In this document: positions 36,311 through 46,420 of the stretch, piece by piece
Position numbering within the stretch: position 1 is the stretch's first letter
Layout of the letters: each line of letters begins with the position of its first letter
NCBI RefSeq assembly: GCF_019969725.1
Contig: NZ_JAHXYW010000015.1
Location: 1 to 64,000, forward strand
Length of the DNA stretch: 64,000 nt
DNA from: Neobacillus bataviensis
Lineage (GTDB): Bacteria > Bacillota > Bacilli > Bacillales_B > DSM-18226
Reading direction: 5' to 3'
Notes under the pieces: generated by a model
The model's database searches: none
What the model saw: only the letters and a program-made list of their open reading frames with translations
What the model was told of the DNA's origin: nothing
Program-made: the position numbers and the translations under genes

Positions 36311-37813
36311 ATTTTTTCGCGGGCTTAACCATATCTTCGTAAAACATGCCAACGTAGTTTTTTGTTTCGCCAATGTCGTCTTTGATAGCGGTTATGCTTA
36401 ACCATTCCCGGTAAATCTCATTGTTTTTCCGTTTGTTCCAAATGTACCCTTCCCAAACGCCATTTGTTTTTAATTCAGACCACATATTTTTATAAAATTC
36501 ATTGTCATGTTCACCAGATTGAAGGACACTTGGTGTTTTCCCAATCACTTCCTTTTGCGTATAACCTGTTATTTTAGTAAAGGCCGGATTGACCTTTTGA
36601 ATGATCCCATTAATATCGGTTACACAGATTCCATCAACGGCATGGTTTACAATTTTGGAGGAAATATCGAGTTTTTCTTGATAATATAGCCAAACAACCA
36701 TGACTAAGCTTGCTAATGAAAATTCTGATAAGGACATAAATCCAATTGCATAATGACCTGTAAAATTAAAGAGAATGGTTAGAATAATTGGGGGAAAGAA
36801 ACCTCCCAAGCCTCCATTGCAGCGACAATCCCATTGACAATACCTGCCTGTTTTGAAAAATATAACGGGACAAGCTTAAAAATAGCCCCGTTACCGATGC
36901 CTGCAAAGAAGGCAACAAGTAAACATCCAAACGAATATATAGGTAAAGAAGGGGTAAAAGATAAAAGAAATCCAGCAAATGTCAGACTGAAAAATACTGC
37001 CATAAGAATAAGGAATGGATTGATTTTATCCCCCAGCCAGCCGCCAATTGGTCGGAATAATGTTGCTAAAGCAATAAAACCTGCTGTCCGCAGCCCGGCA
37101 TCTACCTTATTCAATTCAAAATGATTGACTAAGAATGAAGGTAAATAAATGGTGAAGGCCACAAATGAACCAAATGTAATAAAATAAAACAAGCTTAAGA
37201 ACCAAAGTTTCGGATTTTTATATACTTCTTTGACTTGCTCTGATAATGGATGAATGACTTTCTTTTCTTCTCGGTCCCCTAAGAGAAAATTAATTAGGGC
37301 AAAGACTAAAACGACAATGAGGTAAATCTTTATAGTCGTTCTCCAGCCAAATTGATTGGCTAAAACAGGAGCTAAAAAGGATGTAACGGCTGTTCCAATG
37401 TTCCCTGCTCCATAAATTCCATTGATGAAGCCATGTTTAGCTTTTTCATAATATTTAGGTAAAGAAGTGACACCGATTGAAAAAATTGCTCCGCCAACTC
37501 CAAGCAAAAAACCGCCTATTATTAACATGAATAACGAATCCGCATAACTGATGACAGCAATTGGTATAATTAGAATGATAAAACTGCTTGAGAACAATTT
37601 TCTTGCACCATAACGATTCGTCCAAAAACCTATCGGAACCCTAAGAATAGAGCCTAAGATAACAGGGACAGCAGTTGCCCATGCAATCTGATTTGAGGAA
37701 AGTTCAATATCTGCCTTGATAAAAGGCATAAGTGAAGAAATAAGTACCCAGGTCATAAAGCCGGCAACAAGACTTCCCGTTTGAATAAAAAGTTGTTTTG
37801 TTCCTTGGTTCAT
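36309..37813 (-). pseudogene. NarK-type MFS transporter fused to a C-terminal PAS domain, broken by a 1-nt frameshift
   Basis: Two abutting frames form one gene. The first (from ATG 37813 behind GAGGGGG) encodes an MFS carrier through GIVNGIVAAM and then runs into junk ending at 36779. The other frame resumes at once with GGFFPPIILTILFNFTGHYA, the expected next MFS segment, followed by helices 11-12 and a PAS domain (about 390-495, HAVDGICVTDINGII ... GVWEGYIWNKRKN). Adding one G in ATGGAGGC (minus strand, at about 36810-36815) restores a 501-aa protein. The PAS half has no RBS of its own. If intact, it would be a nitrate/nitrite carrier with a built-in sensory domain. It may be a real mutation or an assembly error. 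Confidence 0.82.
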
Positions 37814-37912
37814 AAATAATCCCCCTCTTAGTGCACGTTATTCAATCAAATTCCACTAATTAATCATTCATTACGATAGAAGCATTATGTTTTCGGAAAA
37901 TTTTCTTTGAGT

Positions 37913-37955
37913 ATTATAAAATAATTTTCTAAAATTGACTGTGAGGTTAGACACA
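37913..37955 (-). promoter_or_regulatory. Fnr-like box and promoter of the NarK-PAS gene
   Basis: Minus strand TGTGTCTAACCTCACA (37955-37940) matches TGTGA-N6-TCACA with one mismatch. -10 TATAAT (37918-37913) is centred 32 nt downstream, placing the box at -41.5. Confidence 0.72.
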
Positions 37956-38035
37956 AATCTATTAAAATTACAAAATAATTAGGCATCAGGTTGGAAAAAT
38001 TAAGATTGAATATGACACAGGATAGGGAGAATATT

Positions 38036-39373
38036 ATGCAACGAAAAAAGAAATTTTTTGATCCACCCAAGATTCTCGTTCTTGGTTTTGCAATCATCAT
38101 TTTAATAGGTGCTTTATTACTGACGTTACCTTCTTCAACTACGGATGGAAAGGGTCTTTCGTTTTTAAATGGATTGTTTACAGCTACCTCAGCTACTTGT
38201 GTAACCGGGCTTGTTGTTGTCGATACCGGGACAACTTTTACGATTTTTGGGCAATTAGTTATCTTATTTTTAATTCAGGTTGGCGGTCTCGGATTTATGA
38301 CCTTTGCGACACTCTTTGCCTTCCTGCTTGGAAAAAGAATTTCCTTAAAGGAAAGAATATTACTTCAAGAATCGTTAAATAATTTATCTATGGAAGGAAT
38401 TGTAAGGTTAGCAAGACGTATTTTAATCTTTACTGCCGTAATTGAATTTGTCGGTGCTTTAATATTAGCCATTCGTTTTTCCTTTGATATGCCATTAGGA
38501 AGAGCTATTTATTTTGGAATATTTCATTCAATTTCTAATTTTAATAATGCTGGTTTTGATTTAATGGGTGAATTTCATAGTTTAACAAGCTATGTTGATG
38601 ATCCAACTGTAACATTAACGGTGTGTGCGTTAATCACCTTAGGCGGGATTGGCTTTATCGTTATGAATGAAGTATTTGAATTTAGAAAATCAAAACGATT
38701 ATCTTTACATTCAAAGGTTGTCATCATGACTAGTTTATTTTTACTAGCAGTTGGAACAATCGGAATCTTTTTTTTAGAACTCACTAATGAAAAAACATTA
38801 AAACCATTGTCACTTAATGGAAAAGTTCTTGGTTCGTTATTTCAATCAGTTACAGCCAGAACTGCTGGGGCAAATACCTTAAATATCGGGGATTTAACAC
38901 ATACGTCTTTACTTCTAATCATTTTTTTAATGTTTATTGGTGCTTCGCCAGGGTCAACGGGAGGCGGAATTAAAACGACCACATTTACCACATTAATTGG
39001 CGCAGTTTGGTCACAAATTCGCGGAAAAGAGGATGTCATCTTTTATCGCCAGCGAATTGTTTATGAAACCATATATAAAGCATTGACAGTAACAGTCAGC
39101 GGGTTATTTCTAGTGATGATAACGACCTTTATTTTAACGATTACAGAGCAAGGGAAAGATTTTTTGATGATTCTATTTGAATCAACTTCAGCATTTGCAA
39201 CTGTTGGACTCTCAATGGGATTGACCCCGGAGTTATCTTCGGTTGGTAGGGGCGTCATTATTTTTGCGATGTTTGCAGGCAGGGTTGGGCCATTGACGAT
39301 TGCATTTGCAGTAACGATGCGGAGAAACCCTGATTTATTCAGATATCCAAAGGGCAAAATCATGATCGGGTAA
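38036..39373 (+). CDS. ktrB: Potassium uptake channel subunit KtrB
   Basis: 445-aa TrkH/KtrB-type K+ translocating subunit, same length as B. subtilis KtrB. It has four repeats of a KcsA-like M1-P-M2 unit. Filter segments are visible as TSATCVTGLVVVDTG, SNFNNAGFDLMGEF, VTARTAGANTLNIG and AFATVGLSMGL, each with the key Gly. It needs the RCK partner encoded next. Start ATG 38036 behind ATAGGGAG; the upstream TTG (37991) has no RBS. Gene order B-A is the reverse of the B. subtilis ktrAB operon. No c-di-AMP riboswitch was seen upstream. Confidence 0.92.
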   Translation: MQRKKKFFDPPKILVLGFAIIILIGALLLTLPSSTTDGKGLSFLNGLFTATSATCVTGLVVVDTGTTFTIFGQLVILFLIQVGGLGFMTFATLFAFLLGKRISLKERILLQESLNNLSMEGIVRLARRILIFTAVIEFVGALILAIRFSFDMPLGRAIYFGIFHSISNFNNAGFDLMGEFHSLTSYVDDPTVTLTVCALITLGGIGFIVMNEVFEFRKSKRLSLHSKVVIMTSLFLLAVGTIGIFFLELTNEKTLKPLSLNGKVLGSLFQSVTARTAGANTLNIGDLTHTSLLLIIFLMFIGASPGSTGGGIKTTTFTTLIGAVWSQIRGKEDVIFYRQRIVYETIYKALTVTVSGLFLVMITTFILTITEQGKDFLMILFESTSAFATVGLSMGLTPELSSVGRGVIIFAMFAGRVGPLTIAFAVTMRRNPDLFRYPKGKIMIG

Positions 39374-39400
39374 ATAATATCAAGGAGGATTTTTGACGAT

Positions 39401-40054
39401 ATGGCTGATCAATACGCAGTAATTGGATTAGGAAGGTTTGGGTTAAGTATTGCCAATAAATTATTTGAATCCGGCCAAGAAGTACTTGGTATTGATGTAA
39501 ATGAAGAAAGGGTGGAGGACTCCCATCCGTATGTGACACATGCTGTCATTGCGGATTCTACCGATTCAGAGGCATTAAAATCAATTGGAATCCGTAACTT
39601 TGACAATGTGATAGTGGCCATTGGCAATGACATCCAAGCTAGCATTTTAAGTGTCTTGCTCTTAAAGGAACTGGGAGTTAAAAAGGTAATCGCAAAGGCT
39701 TTAAATAAGCTTCATGGTCAGGTCCTAAAAAAGGTTGGTGCAGACTGGGTCGTATTTCCTGAACGTGATATGGGAATTAGAGTGGCTCATCAGCTTTTAT
39801 CTCCCAATGTGTTGAATTTTATCGAAATTTCAAAGGATTACAGTGTAGAGGAGGTTAAGATCCCTGATCGAATGGTAGAAAAAACATTAAGAGAAATAGA
39901 CCTTAGGGCAGAGTATAATATTAGTGTAATTGCCATCCGCCATGACAATGAAATTAATATATCACCTTCACCAGATAAAAAAATCAGTTATGGTGATGTC
40001 TTAGTTGTCATTGGTGAAAATCGTGACCTTGAGCGGTTTGCTAATCTTCAATAA
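39401..40054 (+). CDS. ktrA: KtrA, cytosolic RCK gating subunit of K+ uptake
   Basis: 217-aa regulatory subunit: N-terminal Rossmann RCK_N domain (1-130) with GLGRFG nucleotide loop, and C-terminal RCK_C domain (about 135-217), the usual site of c-di-AMP binding. An octameric ring gates KtrB in response to ATP/ADP. ATG 39401, 11 nt from AAGGAGG, 27 nt after ktrB, so an operon. Confidence 0.93.
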   Translation: MADQYAVIGLGRFGLSIANKLFESGQEVLGIDVNEERVEDSHPYVTHAVIADSTDSEALKSIGIRNFDNVIVAIGNDIQASILSVLLLKELGVKKVIAKALNKLHGQVLKKVGADWVVFPERDMGIRVAHQLLSPNVLNFIEISKDYSVEEVKIPDRMVEKTLREIDLRAEYNISVIAIRHDNEINISPSPDKKISYGDVLVVIGENRDLERFANLQ

Positions 40055-40057
40055 AGA

Positions 40058-40088
40058 GGCCCCCCAATTAATTTGGGGGGCTGTTTTG
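40058..40088 (+). terminator. Terminator of ktrBA
   Basis: GCCCCCCAATT / AATTTGGGGGGC hairpin followed by tgtttt. Confidence 0.85.
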
Positions 40089-40234
40089 GTGCAATAAGCT
40101 TAAATTTTGTGCTTGTATTTTCTTTGCTCTCAATTTGCACCTTGTCTATTATTTTTGCTTTCATAATAAAAAATGATGGATGGATGCAGGCATGTTACTA
40201 TAGAAATAACAAATGTAAATGGGAGCGATGTTCG

Positions 40235-41386
40235 ATGAATTTTCAAGATATTAAATCTTTTGACGAACGATTAGCGTTTATGAAAAATCTATCAAAAAAA
40301 TTTAAAAATAGAGCCCATCAAGTAGATATTGAAGGAAGCTTTCCGTTTGAAAATATTCAGGATTTAAAAAACACAGGCTATACCTCATTAACAGTCCCGA
40401 AAAAATACGGCGGGGAGGAAATTTCCCTATATGAGTTAATCCGCTTACAGGAAGTAATCGCAGAAGGTGATGGTGCAACTGCTCTTTCAATAGGCTGGCA
40501 TATGGGAATCCTCCTTAATCTATGTGAAAAAGAACCATGGGATGAGGTTATTTTTAGAGTGCTATGTGAAAAGGTGAAACAAGGTGCTTTAATAAATAGT
40601 GCTCAATCTGAACCAATGACCGGTAGTCCAACGCGTGGGGGCAGGCCAGAGACCAGTGCACAAAAAAGTGGGAACAATTGGTTGATTCAAGGCAGGAAAA
40701 CCTTTACGACAATGTCTCCTGTTCTTGATTATTTTATTGTCAATGCAGCAATAAAAGATTCAAATGAAATTGGCAACTTCCTCATCCCACGGTCTGCAAA
40801 TGGGGTCAATATAGAAGAAACTTGGGACAGCATCGCTTTAAGAGGCACAGGTAGTCATGATTTAATTCTAAAAAACGTAATGATTCCTAATGAGAACTTC
40901 GTTGAACGAGTTCGCCCCGAAAGCAAAAGAGCTAACGGCTGGCTTCTTCATATCCCAGCTTGTTATCTTGGAATTGCAAAAGCCGCTAAAAGGTATGCCA
41001 TACAATTTGCTGAGAACTATGCACCTAATAGTATTCAGGGAACTATAATCGATTTACCAAACGTACAGCAAAAAATAGGCGAAATAGAGTTGAAAATTAT
41101 GCAGTCAGAATATTTTTTATATAGTGTTGCAAAACAATGGGATGTTTCGAATGAACAAGAAAGGAATAAGATGGGGCCAATATTGGGTGCTGCCAAGTTA
41201 ACTGTTACCAATTCGGCTATTTCTATAGTAGACCTTGCCATGAGAATCGTTGGTGCAAAAAGTCTTTCCTTACAAAATCCCCTGCAGCGATATTATCGAG
41301 ATGTACGAGCAGGCCTGCATAATCCTCCGATGGATGATATGACAATTCAACTACTTGCAAAGCATAGCATTCATAACTGCGAATAA
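40235..41386 (+). CDS. Acyl-CoA dehydrogenase (YdbM-like)
   Basis: 383-aa flavoprotein of the acyl-CoA dehydrogenase family: N-terminal helical domain, beta domain with AQSEPMTGSPTRGG and GRKTFTTMSPVLDYFIV, C-terminal helical domain ending RYYRDVRAGLHNPPMDD. The usual catalytic Glu position is not evident by eye in the C-terminal domain, so the substrate may differ from fatty acyl-CoA. B. subtilis YdbM has the same size and pattern. ATG 40235, 9 nt from GGGAG; the longer upstream frame contains hydrophobic nonsense and no RBS. Monocistronic. Confidence 0.87.
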   Translation: MNFQDIKSFDERLAFMKNLSKKFKNRAHQVDIEGSFPFENIQDLKNTGYTSLTVPKKYGGEEISLYELIRLQEVIAEGDGATALSIGWHMGILLNLCEKEPWDEVIFRVLCEKVKQGALINSAQSEPMTGSPTRGGRPETSAQKSGNNWLIQGRKTFTTMSPVLDYFIVNAAIKDSNEIGNFLIPRSANGVNIEETWDSIALRGTGSHDLILKNVMIPNENFVERVRPESKRANGWLLHIPACYLGIAKAAKRYAIQFAENYAPNSIQGTIIDLPNVQQKIGEIELKIMQSEYFLYSVAKQWDVSNEQERNKMGPILGAAKLTVTNSAISIVDLAMRIVGAKSLSLQNPLQRYYRDVRAGLHNPPMDDMTIQLLAKHSIHNCE

Positions 41387-41416
41387 AAACAACCAGCCAC
41401 CCGGCTGGTTGTTTTA
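41385..41416. terminator. Bidirectional terminator
   Basis: AAAACAACCAGCC / GGCTGGTTGTTTT stem between convergent genes. Confidence 0.92.
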
Positions 41417-43092
41417 TGAGACTGATTCAATAATTTGAATGTTCTTCCTTTTTTCTTCAAAAAGAAGATACAGTTCTTTTAATGGAAGAGGCTTCGAAAA
41501 CAAATATCCTTGTGCCTGACTGCATTCGAGGGTTTTTAACAAAACCAATTGTTCACTTGTTTCAACACCTTCTGCAATTACATTAAAACCAAAACTTTTT
41601 GCTAATGAAATAACACTTTCAACCAATGCCCGATCCTTAGTATTGTTAAGCATATTTTGTACAAAGGACTTTTCAATTTTCAATGTATCAACAGGAAGGT
41701 ACTTCAAATAACTAATCGATGAGTAACCTGTTCCAAAATCATCGATTGATATGCTGATGCCCATTTCTTTAAGGGCATTTAATTTCAATACTACTTTCTC
41801 TATTTTATGAAGTGAAACACTTTCTGTAATTTCCAATTCCAACTGGTAAGGTGGTAATTTTGTCTCAGCTAAAACCCTACTAACAATATTGACAAAATTA
41901 TCATCCTCGAATTGTTTGGAGGAAATATTAACGGAAATCCGAAGAGGTTCTCTGCAAATTTTTGAAAATATTTTTGCTTTTGAACAGGCTTCTGTTAATA
42001 CCCATTCTCCGATGCTGCTAATTATTCCAATTTCCTCAGCAAGCGGAATAAAATCCGTTGGATGTACAATTCCAAGGTCTGCATTTTTCCACCGGATTAA
42101 AGCTTCAAATCCACAATTTGTTCATTGTTAATATTTACTAATGGCTGATAATGGAGGGTAAATTCTTTTCGCTGGAGTGCTTTTCTCAAATGTGTTTCAA
42201 TTTTAAGTACATCATGAATTTCCTGCTGCTTAGCATGGTTATACCACTGAAAACCATTACCGCCTTTTTCCTTTGCTGTATACATCGCTATGTCAGCTTG
42301 TTGGATTAGTTCTTCCCAGCCTAAGCCGTCAGATGGGTAAATACTAATTCCGATACTGGACGAGATGAAATATTCTTGAGTCTCAATTTTAAAAGGAGCT
42401 TGAATGGCATTATGAATTTCGGAAGCATATCTCTCGACATCTTTCCTCGATGTAATATCTGAAAAAAAGAGTATAAATTCATCGCCGCCCTGTCTGGCAA
42501 GACAATTATTTCCCTTTATTCTAACTTGAATACGTTTGGATACTTCTTTTAAGATTTTATCGCCAACAGCATGCCCCAGACTGTCATTAATTAGTTTAAA
42601 ACGGTCTAAATCAAGAAATAGAACAGCTACGATTTTATTCATTTGTTTTGCATGTTCTAATGCTTCTTTTAACTTCATTTCAAAATGCCATCTATTCGGC
42701 AAGCCTGTTAAATAATCGTGGAATGCCATATATTCTACTTTTTCGATTACTTTTTTTAATGAATGCTGTTCGGATTTTAGTTGTTCGACAAGCCTTCCAA
42801 TTGTGATCGCTATAGTAAAATTGACGACCGTTATGATGGTAATGAACCATATATCATTTAGATGATATACATCCTTTTTGAAAACGATTTCAATTATTTC
42901 GTTGGCTGCATAGATAAAGGTGCCTAAAATGGCTGCGATTAACCCGCCTTTCATTCCAAAATAAAAGGGTAGCCACACTGCAGGAAAAATATATATAAGC
43001 CAGATGAGCTCTTCAGAATAACCTGTTTGATCAAAAATCGGGGGGATTAGGTAGATGAGAATAAGAATATACCATTTCTTGATTACTGTCAT
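41414..43092 (-). pseudogene. GGDEF-EAL c-di-GMP enzyme split by a 1-nt frameshift
   Basis: Intended product about 559 aa: five or so membrane helices (1-100), a GGDEF domain (about 120-285; RQGGDEF intact, no RxxD inhibitory site) and an EAL domain (about 300-555). The first frame ends early in NEQIVDLKL. Adding one G to GTGGATTT (about 42111) yields NEQIVGFEALIRW, and the frame then stays open to 41414 through ELEITES, DDFGTGYSS and EGVET. All catalytic motifs are otherwise intact, so the mutation is recent or a sequencing error. It would make or degrade c-di-GMP. ATG 43092, with no strong RBS. Confidence 0.85.
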
Positions 43093-43272
43093 TTTTTGTA
43101 ATTACACTCCCATTAAATACCTTTAAAATTTATACTTCCATCATAAAACGAGTCAAATCAAAAAAACAATGATTCGACAAAAAGTTCATATAATATTAGA
43201 AAAGTTCTTTTCAATATCATTTTTATAATTTAGATTCTCAATGGATATGTTATAAAAAAGGAGTGAAGCATA

Positions 43273-43434
43273 ATGCCCAGAGGGAAAGAATTAGAACAGT
43301 TGCCAATGGCAAATATTGCGCCTGGCGCTGGGAAGGATGCAGGTAAATATAATCGAGAAGTGCTTGGAAGTATTGTGCAGCAAGAACAGCCACATCCAGG
43401 GGACGTTGATAAGGAAAATGAGGACATGATTTAA
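43273..43434 (+). CDS. Small hypothetical protein
   Basis: 53-aa ORF from ATG 43273, 7 nt from AAGGAGTG. It begins MPRGKELEQLPMANIAPGAG and ends in an acidic, Gln-rich tail (VQQEQPHPGDVDKENEDMI). No Cys and no membrane segment. It is followed directly by a terminator and sits in a group of small, probably spore-related genes. Family not recognised. Confidence 0.65.
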   Translation: MPRGKELEQLPMANIAPGAGKDAGKYNREVLGSIVQQEQPHPGDVDKENEDMI

Positions 43435-43462
43435 GGCAGGCTCCCAAGCCTGCCTTTTACCT
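43434..43462. terminator. Terminator after the small gene
   Basis: GGCAGGCT-ccca-AGCCTGCC followed by TTTTA. Confidence 0.85.
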
Positions 43463-43478
43463 TCATAATATAAATGAA

Positions 43479-43658
43479 TTATTCTTCGAAGAGTTCACCA
43501 ATTTCCACTATTGTTCTTTCTTCAAGCGGTCCCCGCAAATGGACTGTTGCCGTTTTTCCATCTTCATTTAATTGGTCAATCCATACGGAAGCCCCGTTAT
43601 ATTTGACCTCAATATCAGCGGAAGAAGATAATATTTGTTTTACACGATTCACATTCAT
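43479..43658 (-). CDS. sspH: H-type small acid-soluble spore protein
   Basis: 59-aa protein MNVNRVKQILSSSADIEVKY, then NGASVWIDQLNEDGKTATVH, ending EIGELFEE. It matches SspH in length and layout: MNxxRxKxIxxSxxxxxVxYNGxxxxI, a DEDxxTA-like turn, and an acidic end. H-type SASPs are minor spore-core proteins made in the forespore. Start 43658 behind AGGAGTGAAAAT. Confidence 0.85.
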   Translation of the reverse strand: MNVNRVKQILSSSADIEVKYNGASVWIDQLNEDGKTATVHLRGPLEERTIVEIGELFEE

Positions 43659-43737
43659 ATTTTCACTCCTAATTATAATATTTGTAACCGCTTTCTAAAA
43701 CTATATATTATAGAAGAAACTCGGTTTTACTTGATAA

Positions 43738-43923
43738 TTATCGTTCATAAGGCTCAATTTGAACACCATTGATCGTACCGGGTTGATCAATCTCTTCAAG
43801 ACTATTTAAATAATTAGTCAGTTCTACCTGCAAGTCCTTTGGAGCACCTGGTTTTAAATGCCAGTTACCGGGTTCATCAACGAAATATGGACTCTTCGTA
43901 AATTCAGGCCTTTTTCTCGGCAT
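43738..43923 (-). CDS. Small hypothetical protein
   Basis: 61-aa ORF, ATG 43923, 8 nt from AAAGGAG. It begins MPRKRPEFTKSPYFVDEPGN, is rich in Pro and charged residues, and ends VQIEPYER. No Cys, no membrane segment. The start MPRxR...E is loosely similar to the small gene at 43273, but no common family is evident. Function unknown; good RBS and length support a real gene. Confidence 0.65.
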   Translation of the reverse strand: MPRKRPEFTKSPYFVDEPGNWHLKPGAPKDLQVELTNYLNSLEEIDQPGTINGVQIEPYER

Positions 43924-44396
43924 GGTAATTTCTCCTTTTTATAATAACTATATATTTAGACTAACCAGTAAGCATCGAAGTCATGCAAAATCCCCATCTT
44001 TAAAGATAAGTCAAAAATCATATTGCATCCGCATTTTTTCAAGTATAGAATAGATGGAAATCACTTTCATATTGGAGTTTCCACCATTTGGTTGAAATTA
44101 AATAAAGAAAAAGATGAAACTAATTATAAGTGTAATCGTCTTATATAATTGAGGATTGAAATTAGTCATGTCCAACATATAACCAACATAAGATTAAAGG
44201 GATATTTATTTGACACTTAAACAAGCCGTATGGGGAAATCGGTTTGTCGAATGGGCTAGAAAAAAGACGTAAGTTTTAGAGCGTATATTATTTGAAAAGG
44301 AATATTTTATGTTTTTCTTTTTTAAAAATCTGTGTTATAGTAATTGAGGTTCGTTTACCGGAGCTTATTTTGGTAAGTGAGAGGAGAATTATAGAG
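43924..44396. other. Long gap upstream of ltaS
   Basis: About 470 bp with no established gene. It contains an ECF-type promoter (listed separately) and a 20-codon ORF from TTG 44210 to 44272 (LTLKQAVWGNRFVEWARKKT) with AAAGGG upstream. The rest is AT-rich without further structure I can support. Confidence 0.45.
44115..44140 (+). promoter_or_regulatory. SigM-type ECF promoter upstream of ltaS
   Basis: TGAAAC (44115-44120), 16-nt spacer, CGTC (44137-44140): the SigM/SigX/SigW pattern. B. subtilis ltaSa (yfnI) is SigM-dependent, which supports the call. It is 257 nt from the start codon, so the leader would be long. Confidence 0.55.
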
Positions 44397-46355
44397 ATGA
44401 ATAAAATTAGACTACCTAAAAAATTCAGCAATAGTCATATTACATTCTTCGCCATTGCCGTCGTATTATTCTGGATCAAAACATATGCGGCATATCAAAT
44501 TGAATTTAACTTAGGCATTGATAATAGCCTGCAGAAATTTTTGTTATTGATTAACCCATTAAGCTCAGCGCTTTTCTTTTTTGGAATTGCACTTCTATTT
44601 AAGAAGCGTACAAAGCTTGTCATGATTATTACTAACTTCTTTTTATCATTCTTGTTGTACGCAAATATTGCCTATTATCGCTTTTTTAATGATTTTATTA
44701 CCGTGCCAGTTTTAATGCAGACTAAGACAAACGCGGGACAGCTTGGGGACAGTGCCCTATCATTAATGTCACCTTTAGATATTTTTTATTTTACCGATAT
44801 GTTTATCTTAATTGCTTTAGCATTAACAGTATTTAAAAAAGTAACGGTAACGAACAGAAAATCCTTTAAAATTGTTTTGCTTTTTTCAATCACTACGTTT
44901 TTATTTAATCTTGGTCTAGCCGAAAAGGATCGTCCGCAGCTCTTAAGCCGTTCCTTTGACCGAAATTATTTAGTCAAGTATCTTGGTGCTTATAACTTTA
45001 CGATCTATGATGTGATTCAAAATATTAAATCATCAAGTCAAAGAGCATTAGCTGATTCAAGTGATATTACAGATGTTGAGAACTATCGTAAAGCAAATTA
45101 TGCGGCTCCAAACCCTGAATATTTTGGTAAAGCTAAAGGAATGAACGTCATTTATATTTCGATGGAATCCTTTCAAAGCTTTATGATTAATTATAAAATG
45201 CCTAATGGTCAGGAAGTAACACCATTTCTTAACTCGCTAACACATGACAAAAACACGTTTTATTTTGAAAACTTTTATCATCAGACAGGGCAGGGAAAAA
45301 CGTCTGATGCTGAGTTCTTGATGGAAAACTCATTATATCCAATGGCCCAAGGTGCCGTCTTTGTTAACAAAGCACAAAACACTTATCAAGCAACTCCTTC
45401 TATCCTAAAGGGGTATGGATATAATTCAGCAGTATTCCACGGGAATTATAAAACGTTCTGGAATCGAAACGTAATGTATAAAGCTTTAGGTTATGATCAG
45501 TTTTTTGATGCTGAATACTATAGCATGAGCGATGAAAATACGAAGAACTATGGCATGAAGGATAAACCTTTCTTTAAAGAATCAATGCCTTTACTAACAA
45601 GCTTGAAACAACCTTTCTATACAAAGTTTATTTCTTTATCGAACCATTTCCCTTTTGAAATGGATCCAGAAGATACTGATTTTCCTGCAGGCGATACCGG
45701 TGATACAGTTGTTAACCAGTATTTTCAATCAGCACATTATATGGACCAAGCATTTGAGCAGTTCTTTAACGATTTAAAAGCTTCTGGTTTATATGATAAT
45801 ACTGTAATTGTTATGTACGGTGACCATTACGGAATTTCAGAAAATCATAATGAAGCTATGGCAAAGGTTCTTGGGGTTGATGAAATTACTCCAACAATCA
45901 ATGCTAATTTACAGCGAGTTCCATTATTTATTCATGTTCCTGGTGTAAAAGGCGGTATTCAGAAGCAGTATGGCGGTGAAGTTGATGTACGTCCTACACT
46001 TCTGCACTTACTAGGAATCGATACTAAGGATTACATGGAGTTTGGATCAGATTTATTATCTAAGGACCACCGCAATTGGGCTCTATTTAGAAATGGAGAT
46101 TTTGTCTCACCTGAAGTTATTCAGATTAAAGACAAATGCTATTCCACTCCTACTGGTGAAGTAACGGATAAAGCCAATGCTTGTAAGGATATTAGTGATA
46201 AGGTAAATACTGAGCTTCAAATGTCCGATGAGGTTGTTTATAAAGACTTATTACGATTCTATAAGCCGCAGGGATATACACCTATTAATCCGAACGATTA
46301 TGAATATTTAGGACCAAAAGGGAATAAAGGAACCAAAACGACTGAAAATAATTAA
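44397..46355 (+). CDS. ltaS: Lipoteichoic acid synthase family protein
   Basis: 652-aa membrane enzyme that polymerises glycerol phosphate from phosphatidylglycerol onto the LTA anchor. Five N-terminal helices (1-175) are followed by an extracellular sulfatase-fold domain. Visible residues are Glu257 (ISMESFQ), nucleophile Thr302 (TGQGKTSDAEF), and a metal-binding YGDHYG. A signal-peptidase-like ALA site at 217-219 matches the S. aureus LtaS cleavage motif. ATG 44397, 10 nt from GGAG; an upstream in-frame ATG at 44292 lacks an RBS. B. subtilis has several paralogues; an ECF promoter upstream favours the LtaSa type. Confidence 0.93.
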   Translation: MNKIRLPKKFSNSHITFFAIAVVLFWIKTYAAYQIEFNLGIDNSLQKFLLLINPLSSALFFFGIALLFKKRTKLVMIITNFFLSFLLYANIAYYRFFNDFITVPVLMQTKTNAGQLGDSALSLMSPLDIFYFTDMFILIALALTVFKKVTVTNRKSFKIVLLFSITTFLFNLGLAEKDRPQLLSRSFDRNYLVKYLGAYNFTIYDVIQNIKSSSQRALADSSDITDVENYRKANYAAPNPEYFGKAKGMNVIYISMESFQSFMINYKMPNGQEVTPFLNSLTHDKNTFYFENFYHQTGQGKTSDAEFLMENSLYPMAQGAVFVNKAQNTYQATPSILKGYGYNSAVFHGNYKTFWNRNVMYKALGYDQFFDAEYYSMSDENTKNYGMKDKPFFKESMPLLTSLKQPFYTKFISLSNHFPFEMDPEDTDFPAGDTGDTVVNQYFQSAHYMDQAFEQFFNDLKASGLYDNTVIVMYGDHYGISENHNEAMAKVLGVDEITPTINANLQRVPLFIHVPGVKGGIQKQYGGEVDVRPTLLHLLGIDTKDYMEFGSDLLSKDHRNWALFRNGDFVSPEVIQIKDKCYSTPTGEVTDKANACKDISDKVNTELQMSDEVVYKDLLRFYKPQGYTPINPNDYEYLGPKGNKGTKTTENN

Positions 46356-46358
46356 ACT

Positions 46359-46389
46359 TGAGAGAAGAAATTTTCTTCTCTCTTTTTTC
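46359..46389 (+). terminator. Terminator of ltaS
   Basis: GAGAGAAGAA / TTCTTCTCTC stem and T-run. Confidence 0.9.
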
Positions 46390-46420
46390 TGTTGATAGGT
46401 AAGCAGGCAGGGGGGCACTG

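Noticed and set aside
37814..38035. c-di-AMP riboswitch before ktrB
   Set aside because: The gap is short and occupied by the Fnr-type promoter of the divergent gene; no ydaO-like conserved blocks were seen.
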